DNA of 64,000 nt, from the NCBI RefSeq assembly GCF_004323635.1, contig NZ_CP036515.1, positions 496,001 to 560,000 of the forward strand. Reading direction: 5' to 3'. Positions 1 to 7,415 of this stretch are shown one piece after another. The notes beneath the pieces were generated by a model. It made no database searches, was not told the origin of the DNA, and saw only the letters and a list, made by a program, of their open reading frames with translations. Made by a program: the position numbers and the translations under genes. This DNA is from Lichenihabitans psoromatis (GTDB lineage: Bacteria > Pseudomonadota > Alphaproteobacteria > Rhizobiales > Beijerinckiaceae). How positions within the stretch are numbered: the stretch's first letter is position 1; each line of letters opens with the position of its first letter.

Positions 1-1080
1 GTCGACGTAGATCGAATTCCACCCGCGCGAATGCAGGTCGAGCGCGGTCTCACAATCCTCGGTGATCGAAATGCCCGAAAATCCGCCGACCTCCTCGAGG
101 GCAGCGCGGCGCAGCACCGCCGCCGATCCGCAGAAGAAGGCGGCGTTCCACTTGTCGAGGCCCTTTTGGATGACGCCGTAGAACATTTCATTCTCGGACG
201 GCATCGACGTGTAGGTTTGAAGATTATTCTCGAGCGGATCGGGATTGGCGAAAAAATGCGGGCTCTGGCACAGGAAAAGGCGCGGGTCGGTGCGAAAATG
301 TCCGACGGTTTCGAGAAGAAAGTCCGGCATGGGAACGTGGTCGGCATCGAACACGACTATCAGCTCGCCATTGGTATTGGCGAGCGCGCTGTTCATGTTG
401 CCGGCCTTGGCATGCAGGTTCTTGGCCCGCGTGTGGTAGGTCACGCCCATGTCGGCGGCGAGATCCATCAGATCGGCGCGACGAGCCTTAGCGACACGTG
501 CCGAGGCCGCATTGTCCGAATTGCACTTTTGATCCGTTCCGCCGTCGTCGAGCAAATGCACGCGCAGCTTGTCGGCCGGATATTCGAGCCGCGTCGCCGC
601 CGCGAGGGTTATGGCCAGCAGATCGTGATCTTCGTTGTAGGTCGGCACGAAGACATCGACGGTCGGCATCTCGTCATAGCTCAGCCGTCTGGCGGGCTTG
701 CGCTCGAGCGGATCGGCGATGACGAACAGGCTGATGGCCAACATGATGGCGCTGTACATTTCGGCGATCCAGAGCGTCAGACCGCAGACGAAATTCAATG
801 TGTCCGAGACGGGCGGTAGCGTACTCGTCGTCCGCCAATAGAAGTATCGGAGGACCACAGCGGTCCCGAGCGCAAGGAAGACGTTGCGCCACGGACCCGT
901 GAGCCGCAGCGTCCGGATTAACGCCATCCCTAATATTGCTGTGGAACCTAGAACAAATTGTGCTTGTATACTCACAGGTTCTATGGCCAGCACGACGTAG
1001 AGCACGCCGATGATCAGCCAGTTGATCGTAGTTAAAGCCTTGATCACCGAGTTGCTCGCCTTCGACGGGTTGTCAGCCAC
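1..1080 (-). CDS. bcsA: Cellulose synthase catalytic subunit BcsA, 5' part (cut by window edge)
   Basis: Inner-membrane family 2 glycosyltransferase that polymerises UDP-glucose into cellulose and is normally activated by c-di-GMP. The minus-strand frame is open from about 1146 to base 1. It shows several N-terminal membrane segments, then the GT2 core: PTVDVFVPTYNED, the LLDDGG donor-binding motif, VVFDADHVP (DxD type), and ITEDCETALDLH carrying the TED motif. The QxxRW and C-terminal PilZ regions would lie beyond the edge. No ATG precedes residue 50, so a GTG at 1080-1078 is the likeliest start; its ribosome site is weak. A diguanylate cyclase lies 0.8 kb away on the other strand. Family assignment is firm; the exact start is not. 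Confidence 0.93.
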   Translation of the reverse strand, partial: MADNPSKASNSVIKALTTINWLIIGVLYVVLAIEPVSIQAQFVLGSTAILGMALIRTLRLTGPWRNVFLALGTAVVLRYFYWRTTSTLPPVSDTLNFVCGLTLWIAEMYSAIMLAISLFVIADPLERKPARRLSYDEMPTVDVFVPTYNEDHDLLAITLAAATRLEYPADKLRVHLLDDGGTDQKCNSDNAASARVAKARRADLMDLAADMGVTYHTRAKNLHAKAGNMNSALANTNGELIVVFDADHVPMPDFLLETVGHFRTDPRLFLCQSPHFFANPDPLENNLQTYTSMPSENEMFYGVIQKGLDKWNAAFFCGSAAVLRRAALEEVGGFSGISITEDCETALDLHSRGWNSIYVD

Positions 1081-1258
1081 TCTTAAGCGGGCGAGTTGAA
1101 GGATTCGTCTACGGCGGGCCGCCTCGTGTTGCGATGCGAAACATGGTTAAGCAATGCAAGCAAACTCGTGACGAAGTCGCATCAGTCGATGTTACGGTCG
1201 CCGCCAGAGAGGCGATGAGACTTGGACGGAGGCGAATTTTCGGGTATCAGCGTGGCAG

Positions 1259-1335
1259 GCGCCTGTAGCTCAGCTGGATAGAGCATCAGACTTCGAATCT
1301 GAGGGTCGGGGGTTCGAATCCCTCCGGGCGCACCA
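1259..1335 (+). tRNA. tRNA-Arg (anticodon UCG)
   Basis: A 77-nt cloverleaf can be folded by eye. Acceptor GCGCCTG pairs with CGGGCGC (one G-U), the discriminator is A, and CCA is encoded at 1333-1335. The D-arm is TAGCTCAGCTGGATAGAGC. The anticodon stem TCAGA/TCTGA encloses the loop CTTCGAA, giving anticodon TCG, which reads CGA. The T-loop is TTCGAAT. tRNA 3' ends are common integration sites and an accessory patch follows, but I found no second copy of the 3' end in the window. Confidence 0.95.
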
Positions 1336-1924
1336 AACACTTCAATGACTTAATGTCCTGTCGCGTGGCGGATCGACAATTTGCGAACCCCTTGCGGACC
1401 TCATGTTGGATAGCTTTCGTCATAGAAATCTTTCTCATGACTTCGGCTTCGGAGCCGTCTCGAACAACGCACTGCACCGTGGCGTGTGCTCTCGCCGGCC
1501 GGGGCAGTGACGTTTTGGACGTGATGACGCTGATTAATACGGCGCCTGCCCGTACCTCGGGTTCAAAGCCCAAACGCAAGCCCGATCGAGCGGCAGCTTG
1601 ATGCAGGCCAAGTGGACGTCTTGCTCGTCTCGCACGTCTTTCAGTTGAGCCACGACGCCAGCCCTCATCGGCATGCAATCCCCAGTCTTCTGTCGGTCCA
1701 AGTGGAAGGCCATGAATCCGGCCTTGTCGTTGGCGAGCTGACGAAGCCCCCTTCGCACAGCGTCGCTGATATCAAGACATGCAAAGCCGTCCCGCGAGTT
1801 AGAACACGCCATCCTAGCTGGCACTGCGGAGCAAAAAAGCGGCAGCGTAGTGCCCCTTCGTTTTATCCCCGTCTGTAGCTGTGTCACCTTCACAGAATCG
1901 GCGACCCGCCCGGATAGTTAAACC
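1336..1924. other. Intergenic stretch with one doubtful minus-strand ORF
   Basis: This is about 590 bases between the tRNA and the diguanylate cyclase. The only coding-like signal is a minus-strand ORF from an ATG at 1812 to 1534 (92 residues). Its C-terminal half (AQLKDVRDEQDVHLACIKL) reads like a folded protein, but I recognise no family and see no clear ribosome site. The ORF ending in GFEPPTLRFEV that runs over the tRNA is a well-known artefact of tRNA sequence and was not called. Confidence 0.35.
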
Positions 1925-2872
1925 ATGAAGAAGACTGAGCCGAGTCGACTTGCCCCCGCCTTTCCTACAAGCCTTTTCGCACAACTTGCGGAAGCTACCA
2001 ACGACGTCATCATCGTTACGACGCCCGACATGGAGCTCCCTGGGCCTCGGATCGTCTACGTCAATCCGGCCTTCACGAGACTGACGGGGTACACCGCTGA
2101 CGAGGCGATTGGACGCTCTCCTCGCATGTTACAGCGGTCTGGCACTGACCGTGTGACGCTCGATGCGATTAAGCGCCGCCTTGTAGCGGGCCTGGAAGTC
2201 CATGAAAAACTTCTCAATTATGCAAAAGGGGGAGAGCGCTACTGGCTGGACCTCCGCATCGTCCCCTTGCGCGACGAAGTCGGCAAAATCACCCACTTTG
2301 CGGCGATTGAACGCGACATCACGATGGATAAGCGGCGGCTGGATGAATTGGAGATGGTCGCCGATAGAGACGGTTTAACCGGGATACCCAATCGGCGAGC
2401 GTTGCTCCGCGTCATCGAGTCCGAAATCGCGGTATTGCGATCGCGCTCCACTGCGAGACCTTATGGCCGCGACGCCTGCTTGGCTTTCTTTGACGTCGAC
2501 CATTTTAAGAGCGTCAATGATGCGCACGGACATGGCGTTGGAGATGCAGTGCTTCTCGGCATCGCCGACCGGCTCACCGAGAACCTACGTCGATCGGATG
2601 CGCTGGGCCGCATGGGCGGGGAGGAGTTCGCGCTGTGGATGCCGGGCGTCACTCTTCGGGATGCACAAGAGTTGGTCGACCGACTTCGCCGCATTGTATC
2701 AGAGCAGCCGTTTGAGACACCATCAGGTCCAGTTAAGGTCAGCGTAAGTATTGGAGTTACGGCTTTCCAGCCGATCGATAATTTGGTCCACCTCATGAAC
2801 CGTGCCGACACAGCAATGTACTCTGCGAAGAAAGCGGGGCGCAACAGGGTAGTGGCGCTCGAAGGGACTTAG
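1925..2872 (+). CDS. Diguanylate cyclase with PAS sensor domain
   Basis: Predicted soluble c-di-GMP synthase of 315 residues. Residues ~20-140 form a PAS/PAC domain (ATNDVIIVTTPD, YVNPAFTRLTGY) with a LOV-like layout. The stretch that carries the photoactive Cys in LOV proteins reads GRSPRMLQ, without Cys, so flavin photochemistry is unlikely. Residues ~150-310 are GGDEF: DGLTGIPNRRAL, FFDVDHFKSVND (metal Asp), and an active-site GGEEF. An inhibitory I-site RRSD sits five residues upstream, so product feedback is expected. Its product would activate the neighbouring BcsA; the link rests on proximity and pathway knowledge. No membrane segment is seen. Confidence 0.9.
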   Translation: MKKTEPSRLAPAFPTSLFAQLAEATNDVIIVTTPDMELPGPRIVYVNPAFTRLTGYTADEAIGRSPRMLQRSGTDRVTLDAIKRRLVAGLEVHEKLLNYAKGGERYWLDLRIVPLRDEVGKITHFAAIERDITMDKRRLDELEMVADRDGLTGIPNRRALLRVIESEIAVLRSRSTARPYGRDACLAFFDVDHFKSVNDAHGHGVGDAVLLGIADRLTENLRRSDALGRMGGEEFALWMPGVTLRDAQELVDRLRRIVSEQPFETPSGPVKVSVSIGVTAFQPIDNLVHLMNRADTAMYSAKKAGRNRVVALEGT

Positions 2873-2946
2873 CGCCTGCGCCGCATTGAATGCGACTAAG
2901 TCTGGGCGTTTCAATTAATGAGCAAGACGCCGATGGACGGGCTCTA

Positions 2947-3165
2947 TCAGCAGGCCTTTATCGATAGGACGGAATGTTGCCTTACGGTGTCACTGATCAG
3001 GCTAAGTTTGTCGTCGATGACGGCCAGCAAGGTTCGGAGCGCTGCGGCTCGGCTATCCGGCAGGAAGTCGGCCGTCGCCATGCTAGCCGCTTCGACTGGA
3101 TGACGAACCTCGTCGATGTCGTCGGCGGTTTTGAGCCGGTCTAGTTCGATGGTTCGCTCAGACAT
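2947..3165 (-). CDS. Small hypothetical protein (72 aa)
   Basis: Unrecognised acidic/helical protein and the last gene of a minus-strand chain of small overlapping ORFs (4034 down to 2947). The ATG at 3165 is preceded by a good GGAGG site at 5-6 bases spacing and overlaps the stop of the upstream gene by 8 bases, so translation is probably coupled. No motif, signal peptide or membrane helix is visible. The arrangement suggests an accessory or phage-derived operon. Confidence 0.6.
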   Translation of the reverse strand: MSERTIELDRLKTADDIDEVRHPVEAASMATADFLPDSRAAALRTLLAVIDDKLSLISDTVRQHSVLSIKAC

Positions 3166-3328
3166 TGTCGCCTCCGTTGAGAGTGTCGAGGATTGTTCGA
3201 GCTTGGGCCAAGAGGCGTTCTGCTTCTGGCCTGTCGCCGCGCAGATCTGCCGCTTCGCAGGCATGCAGGAGGTCGATGACTGGCTGATAAAGCCGAGCGG
3301 CTTCACGGGCGGGCGATGGCAAAGTCAC
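3158..3328 (-). CDS. Small hypothetical protein (56 aa)
   Basis: Helical, Ala/Leu/Arg-rich protein (ARLYQPVIDLLHACEAADLR) of unknown function. I chose the GTG at 3328 because it overlaps the stop of the upstream gene in a GTGA junction, as its neighbours do. A longer TTG start at 3346 is possible. Its own stop overlaps the next start downstream, so it sits in a translationally coupled chain. Confidence 0.55.
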   Translation of the reverse strand: MTLPSPAREAARLYQPVIDLLHACEAADLRGDRPEAERLLAQARTILDTLNGGDNV

Positions 3329-3636
3329 GGCCGGCGATTGGCACAAGCGCGCCTGCAGATCGTGTGAAGGTGCGGCGGTTCATGCCTGCTCCCCATAGAA
3401 GGTCGCCGATAAATCCGCAGACTTTCGATGACGCGAGCGTGAGCGTGCGACAGGGCTGTCAATTGCTTCTCCAGGATCACTGGATGCAGAAGGCCATCGG
3501 CATCCCCCGGTCGAGCGCTGCACACGCTCTCGTCGATGTCGTCAATCGCTAAGGTAAGCAGCAGCATGTCGCCTTCGGCGTCGGTGATCGCGCATTCGAG
3601 TCCGATGCGGTTAGGGAGGGTGCGGGCCGCGCTCAT
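3325..3636 (-). CDS. Small hypothetical protein (103 aa)
   Basis: Unrecognised. The first half contains a patterned segment (GLECAITDAEGDMLLLTLAI) and the C-terminus is rich in Arg/His. The ATG at 3636 forms an ATGA overlap with the stop of the upstream gene and is preferred over the ATG at 3648. Its stop overlaps the GTG of the next gene. The predicted strand-rich N-terminus could be a small binding domain; nothing supports a specific role. Confidence 0.55.
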   Translation of the reverse strand: MSAARTLPNRIGLECAITDAEGDMLLLTLAIDDIDESVCSARPGDADGLLHPVILEKQLTALSHAHARVIESLRIYRRPSMGSRHEPPHLHTICRRACANRRP

Positions 3637-4034
3637 GCCTGCACCCAATGAATGCCGGCTGCGCTCAACACGACGGCTGCGCGGGTCGATGGAGCGGGGC
3701 GGCTGAACATCCGACGTGAGCCTGCGTTCCCCATCAGCACGTAGTCGAACACGTCCCCCGTCGAGCGGTTGCGGTACACAATCTCGAAATCGCTCCCGAG
3801 TGGGCTGTTCTCTTGCGTGCTGTAGCGCTCAAAGCGGAGATGATCCCGCTCTAAGCTGAGCCATGTGTCATAGCTGTCGAGAAGGTCCGGCGTCACCGGC
3901 ACAGCGACAGCGGTTGGATTGCCGATCAAGGTCAAGCCGCCGCCGATTAGCGGGAGCGATGCAAGGCCCGACAGGAAGGATCGACGGGTGGACGGCAAGC
4001 CGGTAACGTTCACCGGAACGGTGTTGTTTGACAT
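3633..4034 (-). CDS. Hypothetical exported protein with twin-arginine-like leader (133 aa)
   Basis: The N-terminus carries STRRSFLSGLASLPLIGGG, a short RR motif followed by a hydrophobic stretch, consistent with a Tat-type or other export signal. The mature part (DSYDTWLSLERDHLRFERY) has the pattern of small phage/island proteins common in Rhizobiales; this is a family resemblance only. Translation probably starts at the ATG at 4034. The stop overlaps the next gene in an ATGA junction. Confidence 0.55.
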   Translation of the reverse strand: MSNNTVPVNVTGLPSTRRSFLSGLASLPLIGGGLTLIGNPTAVAVPVTPDLLDSYDTWLSLERDHLRFERYSTQENSPLGSDFEIVYRNRSTGDVFDYVLMGNAGSRRMFSRPAPSTRAAVVLSAAGIHWVQA

Positions 4035-4084
4035 GATTTGACTCAATTTCTGGGCAGTGAGCGGCTTCTCAAGCCACGTCGAAA

Positions 4085-4435
4085 TCAGGCAGTCGGGAAC
4101 AGTGCGGCCGAAGCCTGGGCTATGGTGGAAATTGCTTCCCACCCGATAGAGGAAACCTCGCCGAGACCGTCATCGAGGTCCGGTCCGACGAATGCGCTCC
4201 AATACGCCACATAGGCGGCCAACCCGGCGATCGTCTGCGGGACGACCTCGTGCATGTCGTGCCGGGCCTCAACTTCTGCCTCCGATGCTGCCTCGGTGGC
4301 CGCAGCCAGATCACTTGGGGGCCGCGACAGCCAAGCCGTCTTGTTCAAGGCTGCCAAGAACGCCGCATTGGCGGCCTTATGGTTATCGATGGCGGCAAAG
4401 ATCGGATCGTGATGGTGCCCTGAATTGATGGACAC
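4085..4435 (-). CDS. Hypothetical protein with N-terminus altered by IS insertion (116 aa)
   Basis: The body (DPIFAAIDNHKAANAAFLAAL, then an Ala/Glu-rich helix and a SIGWEAISTIAQASAALF tail) resembles small alphaproteobacterial accessory proteins that begin near DPIFAAI. The only available start, a GTG at 4435-4433, lies in the terminal inverted repeat of the adjoining IS3-family element. The original start was therefore probably lost or replaced when the element inserted. It may be silent or expressed from the element. Confidence 0.5.
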   Translation of the reverse strand: MSINSGHHHDPIFAAIDNHKAANAAFLAALNKTAWLSRPPSDLAAATEAASEAEVEARHDMHEVVPQTIAGLAAYVAYWSAFVGPDLDDGLGEVSSIGWEAISTIAQASAALFPTA

Positions 4436-4440
4436 GGGGG

Positions 4441-5301
4441 TTATGCCGCCAGCCTCTCGGCTTGTTCTGGCGTTTTGTAGCCGAGCGCAGAGTGGATCCG
4501 TCGTCGGTTATAATAGCCTTCGATGTAGGCGAACAGGTCGCGTCGGGCCTCGTCGCGTGTCGCCCAGTGACATTGGTGGACGAGTTCGACCTTCAGCGTG
4601 TGGAAGAAGCTCTCCATCGGGGCGTTGTCGTAACAGCAGCCCGTGCGGCTCATCGACGGCGTCGCCGCCATGACGGCCAGCTGCTTTCGGTAGACCTCGG
4701 CGGCGTATTGGCTGCCACGATCCGAATGTTGGATGAGCCCGGCCCCTGGGCGTTGACGCTGGGCGGCCATCATGAGCGCGGCGAGCGGCAGCTCGGTGCG
4801 CATATGATCGCGCATCGCCCAGCCGACGATCTTGCGCGTGGCGAGGTCGAGGACCGCAGCGAGATAGAGCCATCCCTCTCCGGTGGCGATATAGGTGATG
4901 TCCGCCAGCCAGACGGTGTTCGGAGTTGTTGCCGCGAACACCTGCTTGAGCCGGTTTGGCGCGATCGGAAGATCATGGCGGCTGTCCGTTGTGCAAGGCT
5001 TGAACCGACGCCCTGCCAGGCCGCGAATCCCGTGGTGGCGCATCAAACGGGCGACGCGTCCCCGGCTCACCGTCCGGCCTTCAGCACGAAGCGCGGCGTG
5101 CATCCTCGGTGAGCCATAGCGGCCACGATGCTCGGCCTCGAGACGCCGGACATCGCCAAGCAGATGACGGTTGGCGACGAGCCGAGCACTGTCGGGGCGA
5201 TCCCGCCATGCATAGTAGCCGCTGGCAGAGACCTGCAGCACGCGGCACATGAGCCGGATCGGCCACGTGCCGACGTGATCGCGGATGAACGTGAACCTCA
5301 T
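4441..5301 (-). CDS. IS3-family transposase OrfB (rve integrase domain)
   Basis: 286-residue DDE transposase subunit. The N-terminal HTH_21 segment contains GYYAWRDRP and YGSPRMHAAL. The rve core shows the first Asp in WLADITYI, the second in HSDRGSQY and the Glu in MESFFHTLK; it ends with YNRRRIHSALGYKTPEQ. In IS3 elements the active OrfAB enzyme is made by a -1 frameshift from orfA. OrfB starts at the ATG at 5301, overlapping orfA by 4 bases. Confidence 0.95.
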   Translation of the reverse strand: MRFTFIRDHVGTWPIRLMCRVLQVSASGYYAWRDRPDSARLVANRHLLGDVRRLEAEHRGRYGSPRMHAALRAEGRTVSRGRVARLMRHHGIRGLAGRRFKPCTTDSRHDLPIAPNRLKQVFAATTPNTVWLADITYIATGEGWLYLAAVLDLATRKIVGWAMRDHMRTELPLAALMMAAQRQRPGAGLIQHSDRGSQYAAEVYRKQLAVMAATPSMSRTGCCYDNAPMESFFHTLKVELVHQCHWATRDEARRDLFAYIEGYYNRRRIHSALGYKTPEQAERLAA

Positions 5302-5633
5302 CTGGGCACCTCCGCGAAGATGCCGATGGCTTTTTTTAGGACGTCGCGCTCCATGCGCGTGCGATCGAGATCCCGCTTCAGCCGCGCAATCTCGGCAGCC
5401 TGGTCGGCCGGGGACGGGAGCTGCGGCACCCCGGCCGCGACCGCTCGCGAACGGGCAGCGCCGGTGTGGATGGCCGCTCGCCAGTTCCGCAGCATCGACG
5501 GCGAGATGCCGACCTCCGTGGCAACCTGCATCAACGGCCGACTGCTACTTTCAAGCAGCGCAACAGCCTCTCGTTTAAACTCGGGAGCGAACTCCCGCCT
5601 CGTTTTGGGCATCCAAACACCTTTCCCGCTCAT
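5298..5633 (-). CDS. IS3-family transposase OrfA (HTH)
   Basis: 111-residue helix-turn-helix protein: KTRREFAPEFKREAVALL, EVGISPSMLRNW, then a leucine-zipper-like tail (AAEIARLKRDLDRTRMERD). It ends with DVLKKAIGIFAEVPR, the region in which ribosomes slip into orfB. The start may be the second Met (MPKTRREF) rather than the first. OrfA alone usually represses the element. Confidence 0.92.
   Translation of the reverse strand: MSGKGVWMPKTRREFAPEFKREAVALLESSSRPLMQVATEVGISPSMLRNWRAAIHTGAARSRAVAAGVPQLPSPADQAAEIARLKRDLDRTRMERDVLKKAIGIFAEVPR
5331..5337 (-). promoter_or_regulatory. Probable programmed -1 frameshift site of the IS3 element
   Basis: On the coding strand the 3' end of orfA contains a run of seven A followed by G (CTAAAAAAAGCC). 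This is the A6G/A7G slippery type used by IS3 elements to fuse OrfA with OrfB. The position, about 35 bases before the orfA stop, fits the known arrangement. Confidence 0.7.
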
Positions 5634-5671
5634 CCGAGCGTATCAAAGGTGTCCACCAATGCGAGGGACCA

Positions 5672-5722
5672 TCAATCGGGAGCAGACAATCCGGTGGCGA
5701 CTGCTGGGATCGTGGTTTGCAT
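5672..5722 (-). pseudogene. Stub of a small gene cut by the IS3 element
   Basis: An ATG at 5722, preceded by AAGGAA at suitable spacing, opens a 16-codon frame (MQTTIPAVATGLSAPD) that stops 13-17 bases from the right end of the IS. The start resembles that of the exported protein at 3633-4034 (MSNNTVPVNVTGL). The likeliest reading is the remaining 5' end of a gene removed by IS insertion and deletion. The evidence is short, so confidence is limited. Confidence 0.4.
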
Positions 5723-5773
5723 GGCGTGCGTTCCTTGAACTGGAGTTGCCGGCCTGGCGGGCTTAGGAGAGGG

Positions 5774-5956
5774 TTAAGCAGTGATCTTCAGACGGGCACT
5801 CGCCTCGATGACATCGGCCCGTCTGAAGGCTTCATCGATCGCCGCTAGAGCCTGAGCGACGGTTCCTGACTGGCCGCGCTTCTGGATAGCTTCCAGGGCA
5901 TCGAGATAAGCCTCGGCGATCTGGCGTTCGTGGCGGATCTGGTCAGCGTCGCTCAT
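5774..5956 (-). CDS. Small hypothetical protein (60 aa)
   Basis: Helical protein (SDADQIRHERQIAEAYLDAL) without recognisable domain. The start at the ATG at 5956 lies 3 bases after the stop of the upstream gene, so the two are co-transcribed. It belongs to the minus-strand operon that continues, past the IS, into the 4085-2947 chain. Confidence 0.6.
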   Translation of the reverse strand: MSDADQIRHERQIAEAYLDALEAIQKRGQSGTVAQALAAIDEAFRRADVIEASARLKITA

Positions 5957-5959
5957 GGC

Positions 5960-6310
5960 TCAAACCGCCTGTTGGAGGGAAGCAAGGTGTGTCCATGCGG
6001 CAGCGACGAGCGCATGCGAGCCAATCGTGTCGTTGTGCTCGGCGATCAGCAGAGCGTTGCGGGCCTTGACGACCGCCTGGGCATCCGCAGGCAGAGCAGA
6101 AACACGGGCCGCTTCAGCATCCTGCTCGATGGCCCACATGGCATAGGAGCGCTCATGTCGAGCGTCGGCCGATGTGGCTTTCAGCGCGTCACCAAACTCA
6201 GCGCGGGCAGTAGTCTTGTATCGGGCAGCGACGTTGCGGGCCTTCGACCAGGCTGCTCGCATGATGGCGGCTCGGTCGTAAGTGTTTGACGGAGTGGTGT
6301 AACGGGGCAT
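5960..6310 (-). CDS. Hypothetical protein (116 aa), first gene of the accessory operon
   Basis: Ala-rich, mostly helical protein (TYDRAAIMRAAWSKARNVAARY) of a type seen in phage and island segments of Rhizobiales; no function can be assigned. Its ATG at 6310 faces the AT-rich control region shared with the divergent XRE regulator. It is therefore a plausible target of that regulator. No ribosome site of good quality is seen. Confidence 0.6.
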   Translation of the reverse strand: MPRYTTPSNTYDRAAIMRAAWSKARNVAARYKTTARAEFGDALKATSADARHERSYAMWAIEQDAEAARVSALPADAQAVVKARNALLIAEHNDTIGSHALVAAAWTHLASLQQAV

Positions 6311-6419
6311 CTCTAATACATCTATAATAGACAGATACGGTTATAATAGATGCTATAAGCCGGGTCAATGGATTTACGATATAGTTGACGAAAATAGATG
6401 GATTGGGTTAGTGGGGGAC
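6311..6419. promoter_or_regulatory. Divergent control region with repeated TATAATAGA operator
   Basis: An unusually AT-rich 110-base stretch between the small-gene operon (minus) and the XRE gene (plus). TATAATAGA occurs twice in direct orientation at 6323-6331 and 6342-6350, 19 bases apart. The outer arms also form an imperfect inverted repeat (ATCTATAAT against the complement of ATTATAACC-type sequence). A TTGACG lies near 6383. It is likely the operator/promoter of the XRE regulator and its divergent operon; this is inference from position and symmetry. Confidence 0.55.
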
Positions 6420-6656
6420 ATGATCACTCCCGCGCAGTGTCGAGCAGCCCGAGCGCTGCTGAATTGGACGCAAGACCAACTTGCAAAATCAGCCACGGTC
6501 GGCATCGTCACCATTCGGCAATTTGAGGCTTCAAACGCAGATCCACGCAATGCGACGCTCGTGGTGGTCACTCGAGCTCTCGAAGCAGCAGGCGTCGAGT
6601 TCATTCCGGAAAACGGCGGCGGGGCTGGCGTGAGGCTGTGTAAACCCCGTGTCTGA
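6420..6656 (+). CDS. XRE-family transcriptional regulator (78 aa)
   Basis: Small Cro/CI-type repressor with one helix-turn-helix: ITPAQCRAARALLNWTQDQL, then IVTIRQFEASNADPRNATL, and the conserved alphaproteobacterial tail GVEFIPENGGGAGVRL. I chose the ATG at 6420 because GGGGGA stands just upstream; the frame extends to a GTG at 6411. It probably binds the repeats between itself and the divergent operon. A degenerate copy of its tail lies 0.5 kb downstream. Confidence 0.88.
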   Translation: MITPAQCRAARALLNWTQDQLAKSATVGIVTIRQFEASNADPRNATLVVVTRALEAAGVEFIPENGGGAGVRLCKPRV

Positions 6657-7005
6657 GATTTCCTCCTCCGATGAGCAAGCTACCAAGGCTTTAGCGTCTG
6701 CACTCCGTGCGATGCGTCTGCTCGGCACCAACCCAGTGGAGGAGAATTCGGCGATCGCTCAGAACGTTCTCCATCAAGATCTAGGATACTTTGGCGAGCA
6801 TGATCTCAGGTACTACAATCTAAGCGACGCCACACGCGACCGACTGATTACACACGCTAGGCAGGATGCATCCGCGGCATCAATTCAGGCTTCTGAGGCT
6901 TTGAAATCGACCATGGCATCCGTGCGACTGCTTCGTCATTGCAGGTTACTTTTAATTTTTTGTCTGATGTTTGTCGCCTATATCGCTTTGCGCATTTCAC
7001 GTTGA
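6649..7005 (+). CDS. Hypothetical protein with C-terminal membrane helix (118 aa)
   Basis: Starts at a GTG overlapping the end of the XRE gene by 8 bases, suggesting coupling. Residues 1-90 are soluble and polar (SSSDEQATKALASALRAMRL). Residues ~98-115 (LLIFCLMFVAYIALRI) form one transmembrane segment, giving a tail-anchored topology. No family recognised. Base composition is lower in GC than the core genes, as expected of an accessory gene. Confidence 0.5.
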   Translation: MSEISSSDEQATKALASALRAMRLLGTNPVEENSAIAQNVLHQDLGYFGEHDLRYYNLSDATRDRLITHARQDASAASIQASEALKSTMASVRLLRHCRLLLIFCLMFVAYIALRISR

Positions 7006-7072
7006 GATCTGACGTAGTCGGTCGTCCGACATTTCCAATTTTGCGACTGCGAAGCGGCAGCCATACGGCCAC

Positions 7073-7162
7073 ACCCTAGTTGATCTTCGAAAAGCCCCAG
7101 AAACGGCCGGTATTGAATTCATTCCTGAGAATGGTGGCGGCGCGGCGCTGGGGTGCTGTTGA
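7073..7162 (+). pseudogene. Relic of an XRE regulator (C-terminal tail only)
   Basis: The plus-strand frame reads LVDLRKAPETAGIEFIPENG followed by GGAALGC and TGA at 7160-7162. This is the hallmark C-terminal end of the same regulator family encoded at 6420-6656, with no helix-turn-helix in front of it. It is a leftover of a second XRE gene, perhaps from a duplication or a replaced module. Confidence 0.7.
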
Positions 7163-7175
7163 GGAAGGTCGAGCC

Positions 7176-7355
7176 TTGAACAAGCCAGCTCGTTTCACAG
7201 TCGCCGACCTGCGTCGGGCATTGAAAGCCGCGAAGGCATCTGGTTCCGAATGGTGCGTTGAAGTCGCGCCAGATGGGACGATCCGCATCGTGAGACATGC
7301 AGGCGCTGTAGGCAACTATCTACAGCTTGAGTCAGAGGAAGTGATCGTGCTCTGA
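7176..7355 (+). CDS. Small hypothetical protein (59 aa)
   Basis: TTG start chosen because GAGGAAGG lies 7-8 bases upstream. The product begins NKPARFTVADLRRALKAAKA and continues into a short beta segment (EWCVEVAPDGTIRIV). This pattern, a helix in VxxLxRAxKAA form followed by a two-stranded I/V-rich unit, is frequent in short proteins of Rhizobiales phages and islands. Role unknown. Confidence 0.6.
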   Translation: MNKPARFTVADLRRALKAAKASGSEWCVEVAPDGTIRIVRHAGAVGNYLQLESEEVIVL

Positions 7356-7415
7356 TTGATTTGCACAGCGTCGGGACGCGGATCAGAACCTGTTGACTAG
7401 CTAAGGAATGAGTTT

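Larger units (their letters stand above)
4425..5659 (-). mobile_element. IS3-family insertion sequence
   Basis: About 1.23 kb carrying orfA and orfB in the usual overlapping arrangement, bounded by imperfect inverted repeats that read TTGATGGACAC at the left (4425) and TTGGTGGACAC on the opposite strand at the right (ending 5659). I could not find a matching target duplication outside the ends (GAA against TGC), which suggests recombination or deletion after insertion. It splits a minus-strand operon of small genes. All transposase motifs look intact. Confidence 0.88.

Noticed and set aside
31..819. Long plus-strand ORF opposite bcsA
   Set aside because: Its complement gives the conserved cellulose synthase motifs; the plus-strand translation shows no protein-like pattern.
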